Positions 8,440 through 16,244 of a stretch of DNA of 64,000 nt are shown in pieces; positions within the stretch are counted from its first letter, which is position 1, and each line of letters opens with the position of its first letter. The position numbers and the translations under genes are program-made. The DNA is from CBDAPU01 sp965198875 (GTDB lineage Bacteria > Pseudomonadota > Gammaproteobacteria > Eutrophobiales > Eutrophobiaceae). The notes beneath the pieces were generated by a model. That model made no database searches, was not told the DNA's origin, and saw only the letters and a program-made list of their open reading frames with translations. The DNA is taken from NCBI GenBank assembly GCA_965198875.1, contig CBDAPU010000001.1, positions 2,170,001-2,234,000 on the forward strand. Reading direction: 5' to 3'.

Positions 8440-10191
8440 TTATCCGATACCCAGTTGAGTGGACTGCGGGGCTTGTAAGTCGACCCTTTTAAGGAAACCC
8501 TGACGGGCTACAACCCGTGATAATTTTCCCGATGAAGTGCGGGGTAAGGTATGCGGGGCAACCAGATCAACATAGCAATGGACCCCGAAACCTTCATATA
8601 CCCTTCGCTGTAGACGTTTAATGAGGGATTGTCTTGCGTTACTCTGCACAAGTCGACATTCTACGACCACGACGACAGTCTGCTCGCCATCGGCGTCTTC
8701 GACCCCAAAGGCCGAAGCCTCGCCCATCCTGATCTCCACCTGCTTCTCGGCAAGCTCTTCCAGGTCCTGGGCGCGGATATTTCGCCCATTGACGATGATC
8801 ATGTCTTTACGTCTGCCTATCAGATACAGGTTATCTTCATAGAGGTAGCCCAAGTCGCCCGTATCCAGCCAGCCGTCTTCCAACAACACCTTGCTCGTTG
8901 ATTTTTGATCATTGAGATAGGCGCGCATGAGGCTGGGGCCTTTTATGAGTACCCGGCCTACACGCAAGTCAGCCCGGGGTTGACCATGGGCGTCGACAAT
9001 CATGATGTTATGACCCGGTATCGCCTTACCGCAGTTCACTATTTCATTGACTGCTCTGCCGGCAGAGGTGACACGAACCGCCACGCCACGTTCGGCCATC
9101 GCCAGCGCATCGACGGACATGACGTCCAGGCCCTGATCCAGCCGGGAAAATGTCGCCGCCAGAGACGTCTCGGCAAGGCCGTAGCAGGGCAGGAAGGCAT
9201 TTTCGTTAAAACCGGCCGCCGCCATTTTTTCAGCAAAATGCGCCATAACATCAGGACGGATCATCTCCGCACCGACGCCGGCAATGCGCCAGCTACGGAG
9301 ATCAAGCTGTTCCATGTCCGCATGACGTATGCGACGTGCACAAAGGGCATAACCAAATGGCGGGGAAAACGCTATCGTGCATTGGTTTTTGCTGATAAGG
9401 CGTAACCACTGTAGTGGGCGAATGGCGAAATCACGGGTAGGCAGATAATCAACTGATAATTGCGAGACGATGGGGCCTAATACAAATCCCACCAAACCCA
9501 TGTCATGATAAAAAGGCAACCAGGAAGCGCAACGGTCGCCCTGGCGTATTTGCAGTCCGTCCTTTACGATCCCCTGTAGATTGCTCATCACCGCCTTGCC
9601 CGTGATGATGACGCCCTGGGGAAAGCGGGTGCTGCCGGAGGTAAATTGCAAGTAGGCCGCCTCTTCAGGTTTGTTTGGGTGAAGGGGGGCGTCTGTGGCG
9701 GTGACGTCGGCTAATTGCTCCGGCGTGCCCAGCCATTTAAGGGTTTTATTATCAGCGGCGGCTTCCTCAAGGAAGCCGATAAACGCTTTGTGGGCGATGG
9801 CGACTTTGGCATCGCCGCCGACTAACAATCCCTTTAATTGCTGCACATAGATATCGTGACTGCCCAGATTGGTGGGCACGGGCATGGCGAAAGGCACGAG
9901 ACCGGCGTACTGGCAGGCAAAGAACAGGACGATGAAGTCCGGGTGGGTATCGGCGATCAGGGCAACGTGGTCGCCGCGCTTGACGCCCAGTTGAAGTAGC
10001 CGCCGGGCAGCGACTTTCGCACGTTGTTGCAGATCGCAATAGGTTAAAACGCCACTCAATCCGCCACGGGGATCATAAAAATTACATCCGGTGACGCCTG
10101 CGGCCGCATAATCCAGCGCTGCTGATAAACTCGAGAAGTCCGCTAAGTTTTGTGCAAGTGTGTTATTCGTAATCGTTGCGTCTTGTTCCAC
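8440..10191 (-). CDS. aasR: Fatty acyl-AMP ligase / acyl-ACP synthetase for sphingolipids
   Basis: A 583-residue adenylate-forming enzyme of the FAAL type. Motifs in order: QFTSGSTRFPQGV (phosphate loop), WLPFYHDMGLVG, CYGLAETSLA, LDTGDLGYLYEDNLYLIGRR with the following RKDMIIVNGRN, and LPRTSSGKLSR with the catalytic lysine near the C-terminus. FAALs activate fatty acids as adenylates and load carrier proteins, and the small ACP two genes downstream is the likely acceptor. This equals the role of AasR in Caulobacter. The start is GTG at 10191, chosen because AGGAG lies about 12 bases upstream. It is the first gene of the minus-strand sphingolipid operon. FadD-like CoA ligation is less likely. 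Confidence 0.86.
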   Translation of the reverse strand: MEQDATITNNTLAQNLADFSSLSAALDYAAAGVTGCNFYDPRGGLSGVLTYCDLQQRAKVAARRLLQLGVKRGDHVALIADTHPDFIVLFFACQYAGLVPFAMPVPTNLGSHDIYVQQLKGLLVGGDAKVAIAHKAFIGFLEEAAADNKTLKWLGTPEQLADVTATDAPLHPNKPEEAAYLQFTSGSTRFPQGVIITGKAVMSNLQGIVKDGLQIRQGDRCASWLPFYHDMGLVGFVLGPIVSQLSVDYLPTRDFAIRPLQWLRLISKNQCTIAFSPPFGYALCARRIRHADMEQLDLRSWRIAGVGAEMIRPDVMAHFAEKMAAAGFNENAFLPCYGLAETSLAATFSRLDQGLDVMSVDALAMAERGVAVRVTSAGRAVNEIVNCGKAIPGHNIMIVDAHGQPRADLRVGRVLIKGPSLMRAYLNDQKSTSKVLLEDGWLDTGDLGYLYEDNLYLIGRRKDMIIVNGRNIRAQDLEELAEKQVEIRMGEASAFGVEDADGEQTVVVVVECRLVQSNARQSLIKRLQRRVYEGFGVHCYVDLVAPHTLPRTSSGKLSRVVARQGFLKRVDLQAPQSTQLGIG

Positions 10192-10489
10192 GGTGGGTAA
10201 ACTCCTGAAGTCACGCTTTAATTCATATGATGTTTCACTGGTATTTTTACGCCCCAGGCGGTTTGTTTCGCCCTAGCGAAGTTCAAACGTCCCATGGCCT
10301 CGCGTTTTATTTCAATAAACAATTTATTCTAATAAACAACAAGATGTCGTAAAAGAGTATCTATTAAGGCGGTTAGTTTACTGCTTTTGGCTTCTTTGCC
10401 CCTTAATATCCCCCGATCAGGCACACAAAGCCGTGCATCTTACATGACTTTGCAAAAGCATGCATCTTTTCTTTTTTCTAATCATGAAC
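10192..10489. other. Intergenic region upstream of the sphingolipid operon
   Basis: About 300 bases between the acyl-AMP ligase gene and the HIT protein gene. It is AT-richer than its flanks and should carry the promoter of the ligase-reductase-ACP-Spt-flippase operon. I could not fix convincing -35/-10 boxes. No gene, repeat or RNA was recognised. Confidence 0.4.
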
Positions 10490-11005
10490 TTATGCTGGCC
10501 AGCTTCGCTGTAATTCCCCATGCAATTTCCTGAACACTTCCTCATCCATCTCATTTTCTCTGCCCAGATCCGGAGGGCCCGGCCAGCCAAAATCAGAAAA
10601 TGTCTGTCCGGCATACTGCCGCTCGCTCGCATACCGGGGCAGTACATGAAAATGCACATCTGGATCAACCATCATCAGCATCAGGTAGTTCAATTTGTCA
10701 TAGTCAAATTGCCTGGATAACACCGCTTCAACATCTTCTATAACTTGATGGAGCTCTGCAAAACTCGCCGGGCCAAGCTGCGAGAACGCACTCGCCTTCT
10801 CCCTGGCAATCAACACCAGCGCCCCCAGGGTGGTCTGGGCAGGGCGCAGCAATACCATCCAGTTAGCATAGGAGCGAATACAGGTTTTCGGGGCGCCAAA
10901 CCTTCGCATGGTCTCGTTGAGGGCGCCGGGATCTTCTACCATATCGCTGATAAAGCTAAGATAAAAAGCGGATTTTATATCATAAAAATCATTTTTCCAG
11001 TACAT
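10490..11005 (-). CDS. HIT-like (histidine triad) family protein
   Basis: A 171-residue protein with a histidine-triad-type motif, DVHFHVLPRY, about two thirds along. Preceding segments fit the HIT fold: ANWMVLLRPAQTTLGALVLIAR as the first strands, and SFAELHQVIEDVEAVLSRQF as the long helix. HIT proteins hydrolyse or transfer nucleotidyl groups (AMP, CMP, GMP). Here the third histidine is replaced (HFHVLP rather than HxHxHxx), which is seen in transferase-like and diverged branches. The gene is divergent from the ceramide-synthase-like gene. It may act on a nucleotide intermediate of the lipid pathway, but this rests only on position. Confidence 0.72.
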   Translation of the reverse strand: MYWKNDFYDIKSAFYLSFISDMVEDPGALNETMRRFGAPKTCIRSYANWMVLLRPAQTTLGALVLIAREKASAFSQLGPASFAELHQVIEDVEAVLSRQFDYDKLNYLMLMMVDPDVHFHVLPRYASERQYAGQTFSDFGWPGPPDLGRENEMDEEVFRKLHGELQRSWPA

Positions 11006-11073
11006 TCAATCCGTTTCAGGGTGCGGAGAAATCACTCAAGTTCAATTAAAACAGCGGGTCTTAGAGAACACTC

Positions 11074-12216
11074 TTGGCTATTCATTCTGCAAAGATTGAG
11101 GTGCAGGCTGTTAATAACAGACAACAACGGCGCACATTTATACGGCTTCCCTGGGAGCTGTATCGGGATGAGCCGAATTGGGTGGCGCCACTGAAGTTGG
11201 AGCGTAGCATGCATTTCTCATCGCTTAACCCCTACCTTAAACACAGCCAGTGGCAGGCATGGGTGGCTTATCGGGGGGGCAGGGCCGTTGGCCGGATCAG
11301 CGCCCAGGTGGATGAGCTGCACCGCCGGCAACATAACGTGAGCTCCGGTCACTTCGGCTCCTTTGAGTGTGAGAACAATCCGGATATCGCCAGGGCGTTG
11401 CTGGCCGCTGCAGAGAAGTGGCTAGGGGAGAGACAGACTAACATCATCACCGGCCCGCTTAATTTATCCATGAACCAGGAATGTGGTCTACTGGTGGAGG
11501 GGTTCGATACCCCCCCCATGGTGATGATGCCCCATAACCACAGATGGTATGGGGAATTGTTGGAGCGTGCCGGCTATGAGAAGGCCCGGGATCTGTATGC
11601 CTACTGGATAAGGTCTGATTTCAACCCGCCCGGGACCATGCTGAGCCTGGTTAGACGCTATGGCGCAGAGATAAGTCTGCGTGTGCTCAATCGCAGGAAG
11701 TTCCGGCAGGAGCTGGAGGTGATCAGGGCGATATTTAATGACGCCTGGTGTGATAACTGGGGGTTTGTGCCTATGACCGACACCGAGTTTGCTGAGCTCG
11801 GCAGTAGCCTGCGTTGGTTTGTGCCGAAGGATTTTGTCTATATTGCGGAGTGTAGGGGCAGACCTGCCGCATTCATAGCCGCACTGCCTAATTTGAACGA
11901 GGCGCTCAAGGGGTTAAACGGCAGTTTATTCCCGTTTGGGATTGTTAAGTTGCTCCGCGCGATTAAGCGGCGAGAGATCAAAACCGGCAGGGTGGCGTTG
12001 ATGGGGGTGAAAAAAGCATGGCAAAATACGCCCACGGGGGCCGCGCTCGCTTTTCTTTTGATCAACGAGGTGAAAAGGCGTGTGTATGACGGCGGCATCG
12101 AAGAGGTGGAGATGTCATGGATATTGGAAGATAACCGGGGTATGCGTAGTATTTTAGAGAAAATCGGCGGCACGCTATATAAAACCTACCGCATCTACCA
12201 AAAAGCGCTGAAGTAG
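11074..12216 (+). CDS. cerS: Bacterial ceramide synthase candidate (GNAT-like N-acyltransferase)
   Basis: A 380-residue protein of the GNAT-like family to which the Caulobacter ceramide synthase (bCerS) belongs. Features I associate with that family are the opening VNNRQQRRTFIRLPWELYRD, NWVAPLKLE, VGRISAQVDELH, GHFGSFECENNPD, GPLNLSMNQECGLLVEGFD, PPMVMMPHNHRWYGELLE and a C-terminal acyltransferase core ending MSWILEDNRGMRSILEKIGG. It would N-acylate 3-ketosphinganine to give oxidised ceramide. It lies on the plus strand, facing away from the Spt operon, and is followed after 6 bases by a nucleotidyltransferase gene. A TTG start at 11074 is inferred because no ATG fits. Identification depends on remembered family features and on context. 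Confidence 0.82.
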   Translation: MAIHSAKIEVQAVNNRQQRRTFIRLPWELYRDEPNWVAPLKLERSMHFSSLNPYLKHSQWQAWVAYRGGRAVGRISAQVDELHRRQHNVSSGHFGSFECENNPDIARALLAAAEKWLGERQTNIITGPLNLSMNQECGLLVEGFDTPPMVMMPHNHRWYGELLERAGYEKARDLYAYWIRSDFNPPGTMLSLVRRYGAEISLRVLNRRKFRQELEVIRAIFNDAWCDNWGFVPMTDTEFAELGSSLRWFVPKDFVYIAECRGRPAAFIAALPNLNEALKGLNGSLFPFGIVKLLRAIKRREIKTGRVALMGVKKAWQNTPTGAALAFLLINEVKRRVYDGGIEEVEMSWILEDNRGMRSILEKIGGTLYKTYRIYQKALK

Positions 12217-12222
12217 CCTTCC

Positions 12223-13029
12223 GTGAATACTGGATCTGCGCGGCAGGTGACGGCATTATTACTCGCAGGCGATCGCACCGGCAACGACCCGCTCACGGCA
12301 ACCTCCCCCTCTCGCAGTAAGGCATTGATTTCTCTGCTGGGCATACCGGTCATCATGCGCGTCATTCATGCGCTACAGGCCTGTGATCGGATCAGGCGCT
12401 ATGTGTTGTGCGGCCCGTCCGAGTTAGCGATGAATGAGTGCGTGGCATTACAACAGCTCATCCAGCAGGATCACATCACCTGGCTTTCCCATCGTGAAGA
12501 TCTCCCCGCCAGTGTGCTGGCCGGGCTGGATAGTATCGAAGCGCATTCAACAACACTCATCACCACCGCCGATCATGCCCTGCTGGACGCCGATGTGCTC
12601 AATTATTTTCTGGATGAGGCCTTCGCCAATGACGCTGACGTCAGTGTCGGGCTTGTTAGCTATAGCCTGATAAAAGCACGTTACCCCCAAGTGAGACGCA
12701 CCGTACATCGTTTTTCAGACGGTGCGTACTGTGGCTGTAATCTATATGTTGTCTCCAGCCAATCCGGCAGGGATATGATCTCGCATTGGCGAAGGGTTGA
12801 GGCGGAGCGGAAAAAGCCCTTGCAGATGGCGATAAAAGTGCTGGGATTTAAGGCGTTGCTTAAAAAGCTATGCGGGTTTTTAAGCCTTGAGCAAGCGCAG
12901 CAATCCATTTTTGAGCGGACCAACATCAAAGTAGCGTTTATTGAGCTACCCTTCGCCCATGCCGGCATTGATGTTGACACAATAGAAGATAAAGAGCTGG
13001 TTGAGCGCATTCTCTCCCACAGGAAATAG
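12223..13029 (+). CDS. MobA-like nucleotidyltransferase
   Basis: A 268-residue NTP-transferase (MobA/GT-A like). The N-terminal ALLLAGDRTGNDPLT is a variant of the nucleotide-binding LAGG.S loop. SRSKALISLLGIPVIMRVI follows as the substrate-lysine segment, and TTADHALLDADVLNYFLDE resembles the metal-binding D.P/D.A motif. It starts with GTG 6 bases after the ceramide-synthase-like gene, so the two are probably co-transcribed. It probably activates a small phosphorylated compound, perhaps for a lipid headgroup. I do not recognise the subfamily. It lacks the features I expect of CofC, so it is not assigned to F420 synthesis. Confidence 0.72.
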   Translation: MNTGSARQVTALLLAGDRTGNDPLTATSPSRSKALISLLGIPVIMRVIHALQACDRIRRYVLCGPSELAMNECVALQQLIQQDHITWLSHREDLPASVLAGLDSIEAHSTTLITTADHALLDADVLNYFLDEAFANDADVSVGLVSYSLIKARYPQVRRTVHRFSDGAYCGCNLYVVSSQSGRDMISHWRRVEAERKKPLQMAIKVLGFKALLKKLCGFLSLEQAQQSIFERTNIKVAFIELPFAHAGIDVDTIEDKELVERILSHRK

Positions 13030-13031
13030 CG

Positions 13032-13760
13032 CTACTTCGAGAACAACCTCTCGGCTATCTTTAGATCATGAATAAAATCTATTTCACACCAGCGATGACC
13101 GTTGATCGAGCAGGCATGAACGAAAGATTGTCTCGCCAGTGCATCAATGACGCTCAGGAACCAGCGTGTTAGTGCATCATCCTGTTTTATCTGTTTATGT
13201 AGTTGCTGCCTGAACAGGGCCGGCCCATTCTCGCGAAAATAAAGCAACCCGATAGACTCGGCCTGGGTCTGGCTTTCGGTTAATGCCTTGCTGACGGACT
13301 TGACCCGGCTACCCGCCAGCTCTACCTTCATATCATCCCCATCGTAGTGCTCTTTTTGATCCACCGTCAGGGTGATGGGCGCTGTCGGGGATTTAAGAAC
13401 ATGCTCTAATAAGGCCGTCTCAAACAGGGTGTCGCCGTTTATGAGGAGAAAATCCTCTTCCATGGCATGACGCGCCAGCCAGCAACTGGCGAGATTATCA
13501 CACACTCGGTAAAACGGATTAAAGACGATATGGATCCGGGATTGGCAGTCGCGATATTGGCCAGGCACGCTCTCCTCGACGAGATCAGAATTAAAACCGG
13601 TGACAATAAATATGCGCTCTATGTTTGCCTTGCATAATGAGTCGAGCTGCCATTGCAGTATGGTTTTCCCGGCCACCGCCAGCATACACTTGGGCCGGCT
13701 CGCCGTAAGCGGGAGCAACCTTTTGCCCTGTCCTGCACTTAATATCACCGCATTAGTCAT
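13032..13760 (-). CDS. Nucleotidyltransferase, LicC-like (phospho-alcohol cytidylyltransferase candidate)
   Basis: About 242 residues from ATG at 13760, chosen because family homology starts there (TNAVILSAGQGKRLLPLT). An open frame runs 44 codons further upstream without family features. Motifs: GQGKRLLPLT...RPKCML (NTP binding), IERIFIVTGFNSDLV, LLINGDTLFE (metal site), and WCEIDFIHDLKIAERL near the end. This pattern fits CTP:phosphocholine-type cytidylyltransferases and the related inositol-phosphate cytidylyltransferases more than hexose nucleotidylyltransferases. It is convergent with the MobA-like gene. It could make a CDP-activated headgroup for the CDP-alcohol phosphotransferase at 17221, which is the alternative to a CDP-ceramide route. 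Confidence 0.75.
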   Translation of the reverse strand: MTNAVILSAGQGKRLLPLTASRPKCMLAVAGKTILQWQLDSLCKANIERIFIVTGFNSDLVEESVPGQYRDCQSRIHIVFNPFYRVCDNLASCWLARHAMEEDFLLINGDTLFETALLEHVLKSPTAPITLTVDQKEHYDGDDMKVELAGSRVKSVSKALTESQTQAESIGLLYFRENGPALFRQQLHKQIKQDDALTRWFLSVIDALARQSFVHACSINGHRWCEIDFIHDLKIAERLFSK

Positions 13761-13932
13761 GGAAATAATATCGCTATTTTTTTTAGAATCGTTACTTGAC
13801 CTTGACTGCCTGGGCAGGTCAACTTCTTCTCTCTGGAACCCGGGTGAGGCCCGGGCAAGGTGTATAATACCATCACCTATCATAGACAACACGGGGAAAG
13901 CTGGCGTCGGCGAAGTTTAGCTTGTTCAGGTT

Positions 13933-15003
13933 ATGGGGCGTATTGAGCGTTATATTATTTTCGAAGTACTAAAGCCACTTGGCTTTGTGCTCCTCATTCT
14001 GGTCGCCATGTTCGCCTGTTTCAGTGGCGCCCGCTTCCTGGCGGAGGCCGTCACGCAAACCCTGGGCGTTTATTTTATGTTCAAGCTGATTTTCTTAAAG
14101 ACGTTCATCGCCCTTGAAGTCTTAATTCCCATTGCGTTATATGTCTCGGTGGTGATTGGTTTGGGCCGGTTGCATCGGGATCAGGAGATCATCGCCCTGC
14201 AAGCCGCTGGCGTTAGCAATCAACACCTGGTCAACGCCATTTTTATCATTGCCATACCTGTTGCCATCGCCGTTGGCCTGCTCTCGCTGCATGGCAGACC
14301 CTGGGCCTATGAGAGCAGTTATATCCTGGACGCCAGGGCAAATGCGGATCTGAATATGGATCGCTTTCAGGCGAAGCGATTTTATGGTAATGAGGACAAC
14401 GGCACGGTCATATATATCCACGATAAGGATGAGGCGAGCGGCGAGCTCTCCCGGGTGTTTTATTATACCCGTAATGGGCATATCAGCGAGGTGACGCTGG
14501 CTGCTTCGGGCAGGCAACATGAAGATGCGAATACGCAAAAACTCCAGGTGCATCTCAATGACGGCTATCTTTATGCGTTAAGACAAACCGGCGCCGATGA
14601 TGAATTGAGCCAATTTGACCGCTTGGTGAAGTCTCTCGAAGACCCTGAATCCACCATCGGCTATAAGCGCAAAGCCGCCGCAACAAGCGGCTTGCTAGTC
14701 TCTGACAGGCCCGCTGATATCGCCGAGGTGCAGTGGCGATTATCCCGTCCTGTGGCGACAATATTACTGGCGTTGATCGCCATCCCGTTGAGCCGTTCCT
14801 CTCCACGGCAGGGCAAAAACGAGAAGGCGTTCACGGCGGCGCTGGTTTTTGCGGTTTATTATAACCTCAGCGGTGTGGCGCGAAACTGGGTGGAGCAGGG
14901 TGTTGTGGATAAGTTTCCCGGCATATGGTGGTTGCATTTCCTCATGCTCATTGTCGTGTTGCTTCTCTTAAAACCCGGATTTAAGGCAAACACGAGGGGA
15001 TGA
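13933..15003 (+). CDS. lptF: LptF/LptG family permease (first of pair)
   Basis: A 356-residue inner-membrane protein of the YjgP/YjgQ family, part of the LptBFG complex that extracts LPS for export. It shows three N-terminal membrane segments, a periplasmic beta-jellyroll-like region (about residues 130-260), then three C-terminal segments (PVATILLALIAIPLSR onward). The opening MGRIERYIIFEVLKPL is typical of LptF. The gene sits inside the sphingolipid locus, not beside pepA as in many Gammaproteobacteria. The pair may therefore serve export of the sphingolipid, or may be the only lptFG of the genome. No lptB is nearby. Confidence 0.83.
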   Translation: MGRIERYIIFEVLKPLGFVLLILVAMFACFSGARFLAEAVTQTLGVYFMFKLIFLKTFIALEVLIPIALYVSVVIGLGRLHRDQEIIALQAAGVSNQHLVNAIFIIAIPVAIAVGLLSLHGRPWAYESSYILDARANADLNMDRFQAKRFYGNEDNGTVIYIHDKDEASGELSRVFYYTRNGHISEVTLAASGRQHEDANTQKLQVHLNDGYLYALRQTGADDELSQFDRLVKSLEDPESTIGYKRKAAATSGLLVSDRPADIAEVQWRLSRPVATILLALIAIPLSRSSPRQGKNEKAFTAALVFAVYYNLSGVARNWVEQGVVDKFPGIWWLHFLMLIVVLLLLKPGFKANTRG

Positions 15004-16064
15004 ATACGCTTGAGCGATATTTAATGCGGCACATTGCCCTGGGGGTCGTGATTGCCGCCGCCATTTTGCTGCCGCTGTTCGCTTTCCTGGATCTGATCGA
15101 ACAACTGGATGATGTCGGCCAGGGGGATTATCGCACACAGGATGCGTTTTATTTTGTGTTGTTGTTGCTGCCCCGGCGGCTTGTTCAGCTGCTGCCGTTC
15201 ATTGCCTTGATCGGTAACGTCATTGCTTTGGGCAGGCTGGCGATGCACTCAGAGATTATCTCCATGCGCGCTGCAGGGTTATCGCCATTGAGGCTAAGCC
15301 TGGCGCCGCTCAAGGTGGGCTTGTGTTTGTTGGCGCTGGGGGTGGTTTTGGAGCAATTCATCGCGCCGTTATTGCAGCAAAAAGCGATGGCGTCTCGCTC
15401 CCGGGCATTGGTTCAAAGTGCGGAGCTGGGTGAAGATCTCGGCATATGGACCCGGGATGAGCGGCATATATTGCGGATCGGCAAGTCGGTGCATTCCGCT
15501 TATATGCAGGAGATCGAGATATTTATCATGGATGAGGCCGGTCTTCTGTCTGAATACATCTATGCGGATAATGCCGAGGTGGTGGATGATACATTATGGT
15601 ATTTGAACAACGTCACTAAAAAAGAATTAAACGGCCTCAAGGCAAAGACACGGAAGCTCTCGCAAATGCAGTGGCGATCGTCTCTAGCGCCGGAGCAGAT
15701 CGCAACGCTAACAAAACCGCCGGAGAGCCTCTCGCCAACGGATCTATACCACTACATGCGTTATCTGCAAAAGACCGGGCAACAATACGACGCCATTTCA
15801 CTGGCCCTATGGAGAAAACTGGGCGCCGGTTTTATGATGATCGCCATGCTGTTGCTCTCGGTGCCGTTTGTGTTTGGCGCTATCCGCTCGGGTGTGACCA
15901 ACCGTCTGGTGTTAGCGGGGATCACCGGGATCGGTGTTTATCTGCTCGATCAGATAGTATCGAATGTCGGCCTGTTGTTGGATTTGAACTATGGGCTCAT
16001 CGCCCTGGCGCCGGGGTTTATACTGATCTGGATTGCTGCGGTCTGGTTGCAACGCATAGCCTGA
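15000..16064 (+). CDS. lptG: LptF/LptG family permease (second of pair)
   Basis: A 354-residue YjgQ-type permease opening MNTLERYLMRHIALGVVIAA. LDLIEQLDDVGQGDY and the block SEIISMRAAGLSPLRL (LptG signature region) follow, then a periplasmic jellyroll and three C-terminal membrane segments. Its ATG overlaps the lptF stop (ATGA), so they are translationally coupled and likely form a heterodimer. In the known system LptG contacts LptB, LptC and the LPS lipid A moiety. Here a ceramide-based lipid is a possible alternative cargo, inferred from position only. Confidence 0.85.
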   Translation: MNTLERYLMRHIALGVVIAAAILLPLFAFLDLIEQLDDVGQGDYRTQDAFYFVLLLLPRRLVQLLPFIALIGNVIALGRLAMHSEIISMRAAGLSPLRLSLAPLKVGLCLLALGVVLEQFIAPLLQQKAMASRSRALVQSAELGEDLGIWTRDERHILRIGKSVHSAYMQEIEIFIMDEAGLLSEYIYADNAEVVDDTLWYLNNVTKKELNGLKAKTRKLSQMQWRSSLAPEQIATLTKPPESLSPTDLYHYMRYLQKTGQQYDAISLALWRKLGAGFMMIAMLLLSVPFVFGAIRSGVTNRLVLAGITGIGVYLLDQIVSNVGLLLDLNYGLIALAPGFILIWIAAVWLQRIA

Positions 16065-16229
16065 GGGCGCCTCTAAAAATGTCCTTTTTTCGCGATAGCC
16101 TCCGATAGCCTCCGATAGCCTCGTTGGCATCGTCGTACTCGCATCCTTAATGTATGGTCTTATACACTGCGGTGCTGCGTGCGCCGCCGCCTCACTACCA
16201 CAGAAAAGTCACTATTTTTAGAGGCGCCC
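16065..16229. mobile_element. MITE-like element with perfect 16-bp terminal inverted repeats
   Basis: The 165-base gap after lptG is bounded by a perfect 16-base inverted repeat: 16065-16080 (GGGCGCCTCTAAAAAT) and its reverse complement at 16214-16229. No ORF fits inside. The interior holds three tandem copies of a 10-base unit (CGATAGCCTC) from about 16093. No clear target-site duplication is visible. Related ends occur at 8309 and perhaps 43535, which favours a miniature inverted-repeat element over a simple terminator. Confidence 0.55.
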
Positions 16230-16244
16230 GTGTGTCTGTTTTAT

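Noticed and set aside
12223..13029. Considered as CofC (F420 guanylyltransferase)
   Set aside because: Its N-terminal and middle motifs are MobA-like and it is co-directional with the ceramide-synthase-like gene, not with cofE-cofD.
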